From a virus, in IMG/VR virus record IMGVR_UViG_3300005838_000009, positions 1 to 64,000 of that record: a stretch of DNA of 64,000 bases, one strand, 5' to 3'. This document shows positions 8,545 through 15,720 of this stretch, one piece after another. Numbering within the stretch: position 1 is the stretch's first letter; the number at the start of each line of letters is the position of its first letter. A program made the translations under genes and the position numbers. The notes beneath the pieces were generated by a model. The model did no database searches, was not told where the DNA came from, and worked only from the letters and a program-made list of their open reading frames with translations.

Positions 8545-8555
8545 GATATATAAAT
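8545..8555 (-). promoter_or_regulatory. TATA box of the terminase operon
   Basis: ATTTATATATC on the minus strand lies 19-29 nt before ATG 8526. Confidence 0.6.
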
Positions 8556-8557
8556 AG

Positions 8558-8860
8558 TTATTGCTTCCAACGGTTTTCTTTGTTCACGTAACGTTTAACC
8601 CAATTACAGTTAGCACACAGTACCTGTAGTTTACGTTTTGCTTCTTCTGGATTCCTTAGATAATAGTAATACATCTTAGCATGACCTTTCTCTCTTGCAT
8701 CTCTACTACCATATCCATCAATATGATCTATTTGTAAAGCTCTTACGTCTTTATATGAACACTTGTTACATTTCTTACCACCTAACACATCCATTAGTTT
8801 AAGTCTAGCTATTCTACCATATGGTGGGTGTGGGTTTAATTTCACACCTTCATTAACCAT
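8558..8860 (-). CDS. HNH endonuclease
   Basis: This 100-residue protein shows the HNH pattern: CNKC near residue 31, LQIDHIDG with the catalytic His, and VLCANCNWVKR supplying the second Cys pair and Asn. HNH proteins next to terminases often assist genome packaging or cleavage, but a free-standing homing-type enzyme is equally possible. A TATA box (CTTTATATAG, 8881-8890) precedes it. Confidence 0.85.
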   Translation of the reverse strand: MVNEGVKLNPHPPYGRIARLKLMDVLGGKKCNKCSYKDVRALQIDHIDGYGSRDAREKGHAKMYYYYLRNPEEAKRKLQVLCANCNWVKRYVNKENRWKQ

Positions 8861-8905
8861 ACTACTATATTGTATAGGTGCTATATAAAGATATATAAAA
8901 AAAGG

Positions 8906-9133
8906 TTAGGTGTATGCGCCTATAACACCATCACCATCGATGTCTTTATTGATCAACTTTTCTACTTTCTGTTTTTGAGTCTTATTCTCTTTCTTTGTGA
9001 CTTTTTGTTTCGCGAGGGTTTCCTCGATAACTCTTCCTTCTGGAGAGCTTGGAGATATTTGCATACCTCTGGCGTCAAAGATGAATGTTCCGTTAGAGAA
9101 TCTTTCGTCAAAATCTAATGATCTCCTTACCAT
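8906..9133 (-). CDS. Small protein with EF-hand-like calcium loop
   Basis: The 75-residue product ends in DIDGDGVIGAYT, which fits the DxDxDG-x-I calcium-binding loop of EF-hand and dockerin proteins, preceded by a Lys/Gln-rich helix. It could be a virion protein that binds calcium or a dockerin-like adaptor; a single loop is weak evidence. Its own TATA box lies at about 9154-9163. Confidence 0.65.
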   Translation of the reverse strand: MVRRSLDFDERFSNGTFIFDARGMQISPSSPEGRVIEETLAKQKVTKKENKTQKQKVEKLINKDIDGDGVIGAYT

Positions 9134-9152
9134 ATATTAATATAGTTAAAAC

Positions 9153-9239
9153 CTAATATAAACCTAACTCGATTGCTTTAAGTCTCATCATATATGCAGA
9201 CACTGCACCAAAAAAAGCTAATGATTTAGTGTAATACAT
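9153..9239 (-). CDS. 28-residue membrane microprotein
   Basis: ATG overlaps the upstream stop (TGATG). The product has one short hydrophobic stretch (SLAFFGAVSAYMM). Function unknown. Confidence 0.4.
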   Translation of the reverse strand: MYYTKSLAFFGAVSAYMMRLKAIELGLY

Positions 9240-10003
9240 CACTTGAAATTCTCATCGTAGTGTCCAAGGTCTTTGAGCATAGGCATATAATATAATGCTA
9301 ATGGTGCTAATGTTAATGCTGCAGGTGAACCATTGATTAGTTCTTTAGGGTCTAGTCCTAATTTAGATAAATGTATTAAGTTCTTTTGACATGCTAGTTG
9401 TATTGTACTTGTATTAGTTTTTCCTTTATCTCCAAATAATAGTGATTGCCCCTTCCAGACATCAGTTTTACGACCTCTCATACCACTTGTCCATGTAGTA
9501 CTATCTATACTATCAACCATATGATTCCTCTCTCTGTTCATCCATCTACCCTTTGCAAGACCGTGATATGAGTAATTCTGTGGTAGTTGTCTCAGTTGAG
9601 AGTCCTCTGTAGCGCGACTGTTCGCCTTCCCTAACGCCACTCGATCACCTATCATATTTGGTTTAAACATACTAAGTGATTGAGCATAATTTTGATGTAA
9701 GATAGGTATTAATTTATCATTATATTCTAGGCCCTCCTTCCAGTTTTTATAATTATTCATTATGTCAGATGGGTCATCATATTGTAAAGCCTCAAACTCC
9801 CAACCATTAAGTAACTCATGATATTTTTTCATATCACTACCGAACCCTGGTCCTATCATAGCTGACTCGAATTCATTAGTATATTGTTTGGCTCTGTCAC
9901 CTACATATTTATGTGTAAGCATTATGTTCTTAACACCTGCTCTACGTAGAGCTGATACTTGTGTCTTATTATTAGCGTTGAAATAGAACTTCATTTCATC
10001 CAC
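9239..10003 (-). CDS. Putative DpdA/TGT-like base-exchange enzyme
   Basis: The N-terminus (FNANNKTQVSALRRAGVKNIMLTHKYV) and the later YHGLAKGRWM and VDSIDSTTWTSGMRGR blocks resemble the TIM-barrel of phage DpdA and archaeosine/queuine transglycosylases. In those enzymes an SVDS-like motif holds the nucleophile region. Such enzymes insert 7-deazaguanines into DNA or tRNA. The start is GTG 10003 or ATG 9994. No 7-deazaguanine synthesis gene is seen in the window, so a host-made base would be needed. This is recognition from motif shape and remains tentative. Confidence 0.5.
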   Translation of the reverse strand: MDEMKFYFNANNKTQVSALRRAGVKNIMLTHKYVGDRAKQYTNEFESAMIGPGFGSDMKKYHELLNGWEFEALQYDDPSDIMNNYKNWKEGLEYNDKLIPILHQNYAQSLSMFKPNMIGDRVALGKANSRATEDSQLRQLPQNYSYHGLAKGRWMNRERNHMVDSIDSTTWTSGMRGRKTDVWKGQSLLFGDKGKTNTSTIQLACQKNLIHLSKLGLDPKELINGSPAALTLAPLALYYMPMLKDLGHYDENFK

Positions 10004-10068
10004 TCCAAGATTTTTAATCTTATTTCTTCAGAGCTTTTCAAGAAGAATTCTTTTTCATATTTAGTCAT
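9991..10068 (-). CDS. 25-residue microprotein
   Basis: A short frame MTKYEKEFFLKSSEE overlaps the start of the DpdA-like gene and follows the 10071-10199 frame by 2 nt. It is probably a coupled leader-sized gene; function unknown. Confidence 0.4.
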   Translation of the reverse strand: MTKYEKEFFLKSSEEIRLKILEWMK

Positions 10069-10070
10069 CT

Positions 10071-10199
10071 TCAATCTCTTTTCACCTTTACTCTATGTCC
10101 TGGACCTTTATGTCCTAAGACAACCTTGTTAACTTCTGCGTGTGATTTTTCACTATACATTGCTAGTGGTCCACAACTTGTACATCTTATATTAATCAT
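10071..10199 (-). CDS. 42-residue protein with a CxxC pair
   Basis: The frame starts ATG 10199 inside the upstream gene's last codons. It encodes one CTSC pair and a His/Lys-rich C-terminus (GHKGPGHRVKVKRD). It may be half of an intermolecular zinc site. Unassigned. Confidence 0.48.
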   Translation of the reverse strand: MINIRCTSCGPLAMYSEKSHAEVNKVVLGHKGPGHRVKVKRD

Positions 10200-10347
10200 T
10201 TAAATTCCTTGCCCATTTAATCATGTCCGGTGGTAGTGATATAATTTCTAATTGATTAGTTAGTTTCTCCATTAACTCGTTAGATTTATTCATAGCATCA
10301 ATCATTGTTTTTAATTGTTCCTCTATTCTCTGTAGATTTCTAATCAT
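10192..10347 (-). CDS. Short coiled-coil protein
   Basis: From ATG 10347 the 51-residue product is a heptad-patterned helix (IEEQLKTMIDAMNKSNELMEKLTNQLEII). The start overlaps the Cas4-like stop, so it is translationally coupled to it and may be a partner. Confidence 0.6.
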   Translation of the reverse strand: MIRNLQRIEEQLKTMIDAMNKSNELMEKLTNQLEIISLPPDMIKWARNLND

Positions 10348-11101
10348 CTTCTTCTCCGAAGCATTGGTTAATGAAAGGACACATACCATCACATAAGAAA
10401 CATCTAGTTCTTTCTGGTAACTCTTTAGTTTTTAAAGACTCTTTGATAAGTCTAGCATTAGTTATCATCATGTTTAGATATTCTTCTGGTTTACCTAACT
10501 TGTATGTTATAGGTACTGGTATGTCTCTTTGTTCTTTGCTTATGCTGTTTGAAATATATATATTACACCCTCTTTTAGCTGTCCTTCCGTAACATTTTTG
10601 TAACAGTATAGCATAACAATTTATCTGGGTGATATGTGATTCGCTAGCCTTTGATGTAGCTCTACTAAAGTATCCTATACTTCCTGTAGTTTTTTTATCA
10701 ATGATAACGAGTTCACCATCTACTTCAAGTAAATCATCAGCACTACCATAAATGATGTCCAAATGTTTAGGGTCGTCTGGTGCCATTGCAAGAGCTTCAT
10801 CTCTTGTCACTGGGGTATCAGTCTCATAATTGTAACCAAAGAATATTTCATTGTCATTTGGGTCAGTAGATAAATTAGTAACCTTATGTACTGCTTGTCC
10901 ATAGAACATTGATTTCATATCTTCTGTGGTCATACTTTTATGTTTGAGTGGTGTAAATTTACTATACATAACATTTCTCATACATGGTTTAATTAAATCT
11001 GACACATGTATAACACCAAGTCGCTCTGTTCCCATAGCTACCATTTGTGCTTTACGATACGCAAAATAAGCTGCCTTATTTACATCAGAATTTAATACCA
11101 C
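10340..11101 (-). CDS. Cas4/RecB-family PD-(D/E)XK nuclease
   Basis: The 253-residue protein has GSADDLLEVDG and ELVIIDKKTT, giving the D...(D/E)xK active site, and ITQINCYAILL, the QxxxY motif of RecB nucleases. One Cys near the N-terminus (KPCMR) plus CFLC...C near the C-terminus form the four-Cys iron-sulphur site typical of Cas4 and AddB-type nucleases. No CRISPR is present, so a recombination or end-processing role in replication is more likely. The GTG start at 11101 has a TATA box at 11122-11132. Confidence 0.84.
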   Translation of the reverse strand: MVLNSDVNKAAYFAYRKAQMVAMGTERLGVIHVSDLIKPCMRNVMYSKFTPLKHKSMTTEDMKSMFYGQAVHKVTNLSTDPNDNEIFFGYNYETDTPVTRDEALAMAPDDPKHLDIIYGSADDLLEVDGELVIIDKKTTGSIGYFSRATSKASESHITQINCYAILLQKCYGRTAKRGCNIYISNSISKEQRDIPVPITYKLGKPEEYLNMMITNARLIKESLKTKELPERTRCFLCDGMCPFINQCFGEEDD

Positions 11102-11121
11102 AATACTATTAGTGCTAAGCC

Positions 11122-11132
11122 CTATATAAATC
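11122..11132 (-). promoter_or_regulatory. TATA box of the Cas4-like operon
   Basis: GATTTATATAGGG on the minus strand is 21-31 nt upstream of GTG 11101. Confidence 0.6.
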
Positions 11133-11137
11133 TAAGG

Positions 11138-12622
11138 TTATAACATAACACGTAACAGTGGTTTGAAGTCAACCCATGTTGAATATATCTTGTTTGTTGA
11201 GCCAGTAGTTCCTGCAATACCCGATGTACCACCACCTGATGTTCCACTTGTACCACCTGCTCCACCAGTTAATGTACCACCTGTATTATCTGTTGCTGCA
11301 ACTAACAGCCATCCAGCACCTGCTCCTCCGCCACCTCCTGCTTTACCTTGTGCACCTGATGTTCCACCATTACCTCCAGCACCACCAGTTAAGTCAACAC
11401 TTATTGCAGTTATTGTTTTTGTTATTAATATTAATAATGCTGGAGCTCCGCCTCCACCTCCACCTCCACCTCCGGCATCTGATGTTCCACCACCGGTTCC
11501 ACCAGCTCCTCCTGATACAAATGGAGAACCAGCTCCTCCGCCACCGCCACCTGCTGTAACATTACAAGCATTGGTTTGTGCACCTTCACCACCTCCGGCA
11601 CCGCCAGAAGAAAATGTATTTGTTAATAAATTATTAAGATTAAATAATCCTGAAACATCACAGCTACCCCAACTTGTTGCTCCACATCCAGGAGCACCAA
11701 ATCCTGGTCTAGTACCCCATCCACCATAAACTGCGACATCACCAGATGGTTGTCCTGAAAATAATTGAGCAGTAGAAGGACTACAACCATTACTTCCTGA
11801 TAATTCAACACCACACCCTGAACCATTAGATCCAGTACTTCCTGCAATACCAGTAGATGTTATTGTACCTGTACCAGTGACAGCATCTGCAATTATTATA
11901 ACTGTACCTCTACTTTTTGCACCTGCACCACCATCTCCACCGGCTGCCTGTGCACCACTACCACCTACTCCACCTTCATTTCTAGTTACTCCACCATTAG
12001 ATAATGTTAATGTTTTACATGCGGCTATATTGAATGTACCAGACACCCTCACTATAATGTCACCACATCCACTCCATGATGTACAACATGATATTGTTAA
12101 ACATGTATATTGTTTATAACAACCACCAGTTAACGCAGGATTTGTACCAGCACCATCAGCACCTGTACCAAATATACTACACACATCTGATAATCCATTA
12201 TGTGTATTAACCGTACTAGAACAAACAGATGTAACAGTTGTTGCATTAGTCACAGCATTACCTATTAATATAGACTCTGCTGGTAAACATCCAGTAGTTG
12301 TACCAAATGTAAAAGCTTCTGGTTCACATGTACCATCTCTGCATATTTGTGCATATATTTTATTTGTAGAACATGCAGTAAGACACGTAACAGCACATGA
12401 TGTACTATTACATACAACCAAACCTAATAATCTAGCTGAACCTACACCTACATCAACTGCCAATATATTAGGACATTGTGCTGTTACAGCTAAACCAGAT
12501 ACTACATAATTTTCTATAATATCACTAGTAAAATATTTTTCCCAATCACTTGCCTCTATTATTTTTGATGATGAGTTATCTGAACGAGGTATAAGTATAC
12601 GAGTCATAATGTTAGTTGCCAC
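11138..12622 (-). CDS. Glycine-rich, cysteine-rich tail fibre/adhesin
   Basis: The N-terminal ~120 residues resemble a common phage fibre attachment domain (YVVSGLAVTAQ...VDVGVGSARL...GLVV). The C-terminal half is a run of Gly-rich blocks (GGAGG, GGGGGGG) like polyglycine-II adhesins such as T4-like gp38. About 21 Cys occur, nearly all in the first 350 residues. Several sit where related proteins have Asp, Ser or Gly. It is the last gene of the fibre block, hence probably the distal receptor-binding protein. Confidence 0.72.
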   Translation of the reverse strand: MATNIMTRILIPRSDNSSSKIIEASDWEKYFTSDIIENYVVSGLAVTAQCPNILAVDVGVGSARLLGLVVCNSTSCAVTCLTACSTNKIYAQICRDGTCEPEAFTFGTTTGCLPAESILIGNAVTNATTVTSVCSSTVNTHNGLSDVCSIFGTGADGAGTNPALTGGCYKQYTCLTISCCTSWSGCGDIIVRVSGTFNIAACKTLTLSNGGVTRNEGGVGGSGAQAAGGDGGAGAKSRGTVIIIADAVTGTGTITSTGIAGSTGSNGSGCGVELSGSNGCSPSTAQLFSGQPSGDVAVYGGWGTRPGFGAPGCGATSWGSCDVSGLFNLNNLLTNTFSSGGAGGGEGAQTNACNVTAGGGGGGAGSPFVSGGAGGTGGGTSDAGGGGGGGGGAPALLILITKTITAISVDLTGGAGGNGGTSGAQGKAGGGGGAGAGWLLVAATDNTGGTLTGGAGGTSGTSGGGTSGIAGTTGSTNKIYSTWVDFKPLLRVML

Positions 12623-13116
12623 TCCACGATAGCTCTAGTAGAAGAGGTTTTCACAAGTGGTGACGCATCTATTTGTCTAGCCCATAAATCTGATCCTCCT
12701 GTTGGACTATTAGGAGATCCTTGATCATCACATAAACCTATTTCATTCCATGTATAATTAGCTTGAGCAAAACCAAAATCAGCTGTTAAAAATAATGTTG
12801 GTCTTACATATGTTTTATCTGCTGTAGATATACATACCCATAATTTATTACTTGCTGCTATTAGATCTGTATCTGTTAGTGCTGCTGCTTGGGTAGAGTC
12901 TCCGACTCCTATGCCCCCGGCTTCACCGAAACATGATAGACCAGTACCACCTAGTCTTTTTAATATACTATCTTTACCTGTATTAACTATAAGATTACAG
13001 AATGTGTCGTCTTTAATTAGAATATCTTTACTTCTATCATCAGGGAAATCTGGATTCTTCTCCCATGCTTTAATATGTATACGTCCTTTAAGTGCTTTAA
13101 GTCGTTCAGCAGCCAT
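12604..13116 (-). CDS. Tail fibre/baseplate-associated protein
   Basis: The 170-residue product contains NLIVNTGKDSILKRL...GIGVGDSTQAA..LTDTDL, a pattern common in phage fibre proteins that start with a conserved trimer-forming domain. It overlaps the adhesin gene by 19 nt and has a TATA box near 13136-13147. Confidence 0.68.
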   Translation of the reverse strand: MAAERLKALKGRIHIKAWEKNPDFPDDRSKDILIKDDTFCNLIVNTGKDSILKRLGGTGLSCFGEAGGIGVGDSTQAAALTDTDLIAASNKLWVCISTADKTYVRPTLFLTADFGFAQANYTWNEIGLCDDQGSPNSPTGGSDLWARQIDASPLVKTSSTRAIVEWQLTL

Positions 13117-13151
13117 ATATAAATGTACACTCTTGAGATATTTAAGGTTTC

Positions 13152-13961
13152 CTAGAATCTCTGATATCCAACTAGGTATATTACTAGGCCAGTTACACCT
13201 GTACCTACGGCATCTAGATCAAATTCAATAACCCCATTTATATCTAACGTAGTGTCTGATATTACAGGGGCTGTAACCGCTGTCCTAGAGGTTTTTTCAC
13301 ATGTATCTAATGTTATTGCTGTGGATAATATGTCTAATGAATTCTGTTGTATTTGTATACTAGGCAGCCCCGAACTAGACGCGGTTGCTACGGTAGCAAA
13401 TACCTCAGTTAATGTAAAATTATATGGCATTTGGAATTCCATCTGACCATCACCTGTACATAGAGTAGTAGTCTCATCTCCAAATCTAGTGATAATAGTT
13501 TCTCTCATAGCTTGAGGTTCATATCTACAACAAGTAGCATTATACTGTAATATATCACCAGTGGCACCACACGCATCTGTCAGTGTGTTATTACATGCTA
13601 CCGCTGGGTTAACCTCCATTGTTTTATTAAGAACAGTTCCTGCAGCTGTGTTAAACATTATAGTATCTGTCGCCCCTATCGCAGGGAATATAGCCACCCT
13701 ATTTCCAGCTAATGCTGTAGTTCTAAATGATAAAGTATTACACCCAGCATTAGGTTCCTTTAATACAAATGCTACATTACCACAAGCATCTGCTTCAAAT
13801 GTAAACAAATTACACTCATGTATACATACAGTTGAACAAGAATAACAGGCATTATTAACATTCTGATTATTAAATAATCTACCATACCTTCTTAGATCTG
13901 GAGCACCAAATTTAACACATGTTCCAGCACAACAATCAGTTTTCTCGGGCCAATTTGCCAT
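13152..13961 (-). CDS. Tail fibre protein with shared C-terminal domain
   Basis: The first ~140 residues are Cys-rich. The last ~110 (MPYNFTLTEV...ILSTAITLD..EKTS..A..VIS...GYQRF) are clearly homologous to the ends of the products of 14952-15716 and 25367-27220. This shared domain is a virion beta-domain often found on marine phage fibres. Cysteines cluster in the unique part. Confidence 0.72.
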   Translation of the reverse strand: MANWPEKTDCCAGTCVKFGAPDLRRYGRLFNNQNVNNACYSCSTVCIHECNLFTFEADACGNVAFVLKEPNAGCNTLSFRTTALAGNRVAIFPAIGATDTIMFNTAAGTVLNKTMEVNPAVACNNTLTDACGATGDILQYNATCCRYEPQAMRETIITRFGDETTTLCTGDGQMEFQMPYNFTLTEVFATVATASSSGLPSIQIQQNSLDILSTAITLDTCEKTSRTAVTAPVISDTTLDINGVIEFDLDAVGTGVTGLVIYLVGYQRF

Positions 13962-13991
13962 ATTTATATATCTCTTATAGCCTTAAAAAGA

Positions 13992-14150
13992 TTACTTTCT
14001 AATCTCCTTTATTATTTCCTGTCTAATATTATCAGGTATTTTACCTCGTTTACCATCACCTTCATGTGGGAAATTAGGTAGTGTTTTTAGATATTCAAGT
14101 GAGTATATTAGAGCATCATACATCTGTAGTCCTGCCTTATAGAAAGACAA
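13992..14150 (-). CDS. Small basic protein between fibre genes
   Basis: A frame from TTG 14150 or ATG 14123 encodes about 43-52 residues, ending KEIRK. It lies just downstream of the 43-bp repeat (14153-14195) that also follows the second LamG gene. Function unknown. Confidence 0.5.
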   Translation of the reverse strand: MSFYKAGLQMYDALIYSLEYLKTLPNFPHEGDGKRGKIPDNIRQEIIKEIRK

Positions 14151-14152
14151 GT

Positions 14153-14195
14153 TAATCAGATTTAAAGATTTACTATCAATAAATCGAAAATCCTG
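14153..14195. repeat. 43-bp perfect direct repeat, copy 1 (LamG gene end)
   Basis: Identical to 24561-24603. It covers the last codons of each LamG gene plus about 23 bp of flanking DNA, including a TATA-like CTTTAAATC on the minus strand. Confidence 0.9.
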
Positions 14196-14952
14196 AACCT
14201 GAATTATATAATGTTGTTATTTCTGCTGCACTAAGTACACGTGACCAAACAGATAGTTCATCTGCATCTCCATCATATGCATTGTCGTTAGCTAGGTATG
14301 CATCTCCTAGGGTTAGATTTCCACTTGGATCATTATCTAAACCACATTGAGCCTTATTATATGTTTCAGCAGTACCAGCGTTTAGATACATTTTCAAATT
14401 TGCAGAACATAATGAATAATCATAGGTGATAGTAAGCATATTCCAAGAACCAGATGTAAGGGTAAATGTAGTAGTTCCTGAATCAACAATGGCAGCACCA
14501 CTAACACCAGGGTCATAAACTACAAATCTAACAGCACCACATGAACCTCTAAAATCAGTAGCAATTCCTTTCAATGTACTTTTTGCGTCTGATTGATCTA
14601 AGAAAACATCTTGATTATTATGAGATGTAGGTTTCAACCATAAATTAAAACTATATTTTGCTGTAGATGATATTGGTTCATTAAATGTAGATAATGTTGA
14701 ACCAAAAGTTATTTTGTCTCCTTCAACATCAAATGACATAGCATCACCTATGATTCCACATGCTCCATAAGTTGCACCTGAATTAGTACCATCTCCTGCT
14801 GTTCCTACAGAGTCTCCTGATAATGACTGATTTACAATAGTTCCACATGCCTCATTCATGGTGTAATATGCCAATAACCCTGTGGTATCCATATTTGAAC
14901 AAACACCACTTGCTGGGAATTGTGTGTATGAATCTAAAATTATATTACCCAT
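14176..14952 (-). CDS. LamG/concanavalin-like lectin protein, copy 1
   Basis: The 258-residue product is one LamG jelly-roll: GLLAYYTMNEA, FNLWLKPT, a WNMLTITYDYS block and ELSVWSRVLSAAEITTLYNSG, the hallmark end. Such domains bind glycans, so a role in host-surface attachment is likely. It is closely related to the product of 24584-25357 and carries six Cys against eleven in that copy. Confidence 0.85.
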   Translation of the reverse strand: MGNIILDSYTQFPASGVCSNMDTTGLLAYYTMNEACGTIVNQSLSGDSVGTAGDGTNSGATYGACGIIGDAMSFDVEGDKITFGSTLSTFNEPISSTAKYSFNLWLKPTSHNNQDVFLDQSDAKSTLKGIATDFRGSCGAVRFVVYDPGVSGAAIVDSGTTTFTLTSGSWNMLTITYDYSLCSANLKMYLNAGTAETYNKAQCGLDNDPSGNLTLGDAYLANDNAYDGDADELSVWSRVLSAAEITTLYNSGSGFSIY

Positions 14953-15716
14953 TATGTTTGGTATCCTATTATGGTTACTTTGAGTCCTGTTGCTAGATTG
15001 TTAGTGTCCCTCGTATCCAAAAAGAATTCCATTAAAGCATCGTCTGCTAAAGCTGAGTCTGATATAACTCTAGCTGTTGCTGCTGTTTCACTTGTCTTCT
15101 CTGAAGCGTCTATTGTTAATTTAGTTGAAAGTATAGTTGTACCTGATTCATGTATGTCTACTGTTACTAGAGCTGCCCCGGTGCCAACAGTTCTAACTGA
15201 GGCTCTAGCATCAGTCACAGTAAAAGCATAAGGCATTCTAAATGTAGCTAAAGGAACTGTAGTTGAAGCACATGGTAATACTGTTGTCTCATCACTCAAT
15301 GCCACAGTGAATGATTCTGTTTTAGCTGCTGTTGCTACCATAGATAATTCTACTGCATTTGCTTGTATTGTAGTGGCTCCTGAATTTACTATTGCTACAT
15401 CACCTGACATAGCTACTGATGTTGCTACACAACAAGCACTACCTACTAATATATTACCATCTGTTAATGCGGCTAATTTGGAGAAATCTATAGCCGCGGA
15501 AGATTTAATACTAGCATTAGCCAAATTAGATATACAATTACCAGCACCATCCTGATCAAATGTCTTATTAGTAAATGTAGCTGTACTAGCACTTACAAGA
15601 TTGGCAAATGTCATCTTTTTAGTGGCTGCTGGACAGGTCACATCCACTATAGCCACCAGATCACAGGTTGCTGGTGTAGCCAGGGCACATAAAGCGGTTA
15701 TTTTTTTGTTTACCAT
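14952..15716 (-). CDS. Tail fibre protein, shared C-terminal domain
   Basis: The 254-residue product is Ala/Thr-rich, with an N-terminal repeat-rich fibre segment (KSSAAIDFSKLAAL, typical of phage fibre stalks) and the shared domain FRMPYAFTVTDARASVRT...GYQT. It directly precedes the LamG gene in transcription, the same order as at 25-27 kb. Confidence 0.75.
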   Translation of the reverse strand: MVNKKITALCALATPATCDLVAIVDVTCPAATKKMTFANLVSASTATFTNKTFDQDGAGNCISNLANASIKSSAAIDFSKLAALTDGNILVGSACCVATSVAMSGDVAIVNSGATTIQANAVELSMVATAAKTESFTVALSDETTVLPCASTTVPLATFRMPYAFTVTDARASVRTVGTGAALVTVDIHESGTTILSTKLTIDASEKTSETAATARVISDSALADDALMEFFLDTRDTNNLATGLKVTIIGYQT

Positions 15717-15720
15717 ATCT

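Noticed and set aside
10340-11101. Cas4 as part of a CRISPR adaptation module
   Set aside because: No Cas1/Cas2 or repeats are visible; virus-borne Cas4-like nucleases are common without CRISPR.
11163-11729. Long proline-rich plus-strand reading frame
   Set aside because: It is the mirror of the Gly-rich adhesin coded on the opposite strand; poly-Gly codons read as poly-Pro.
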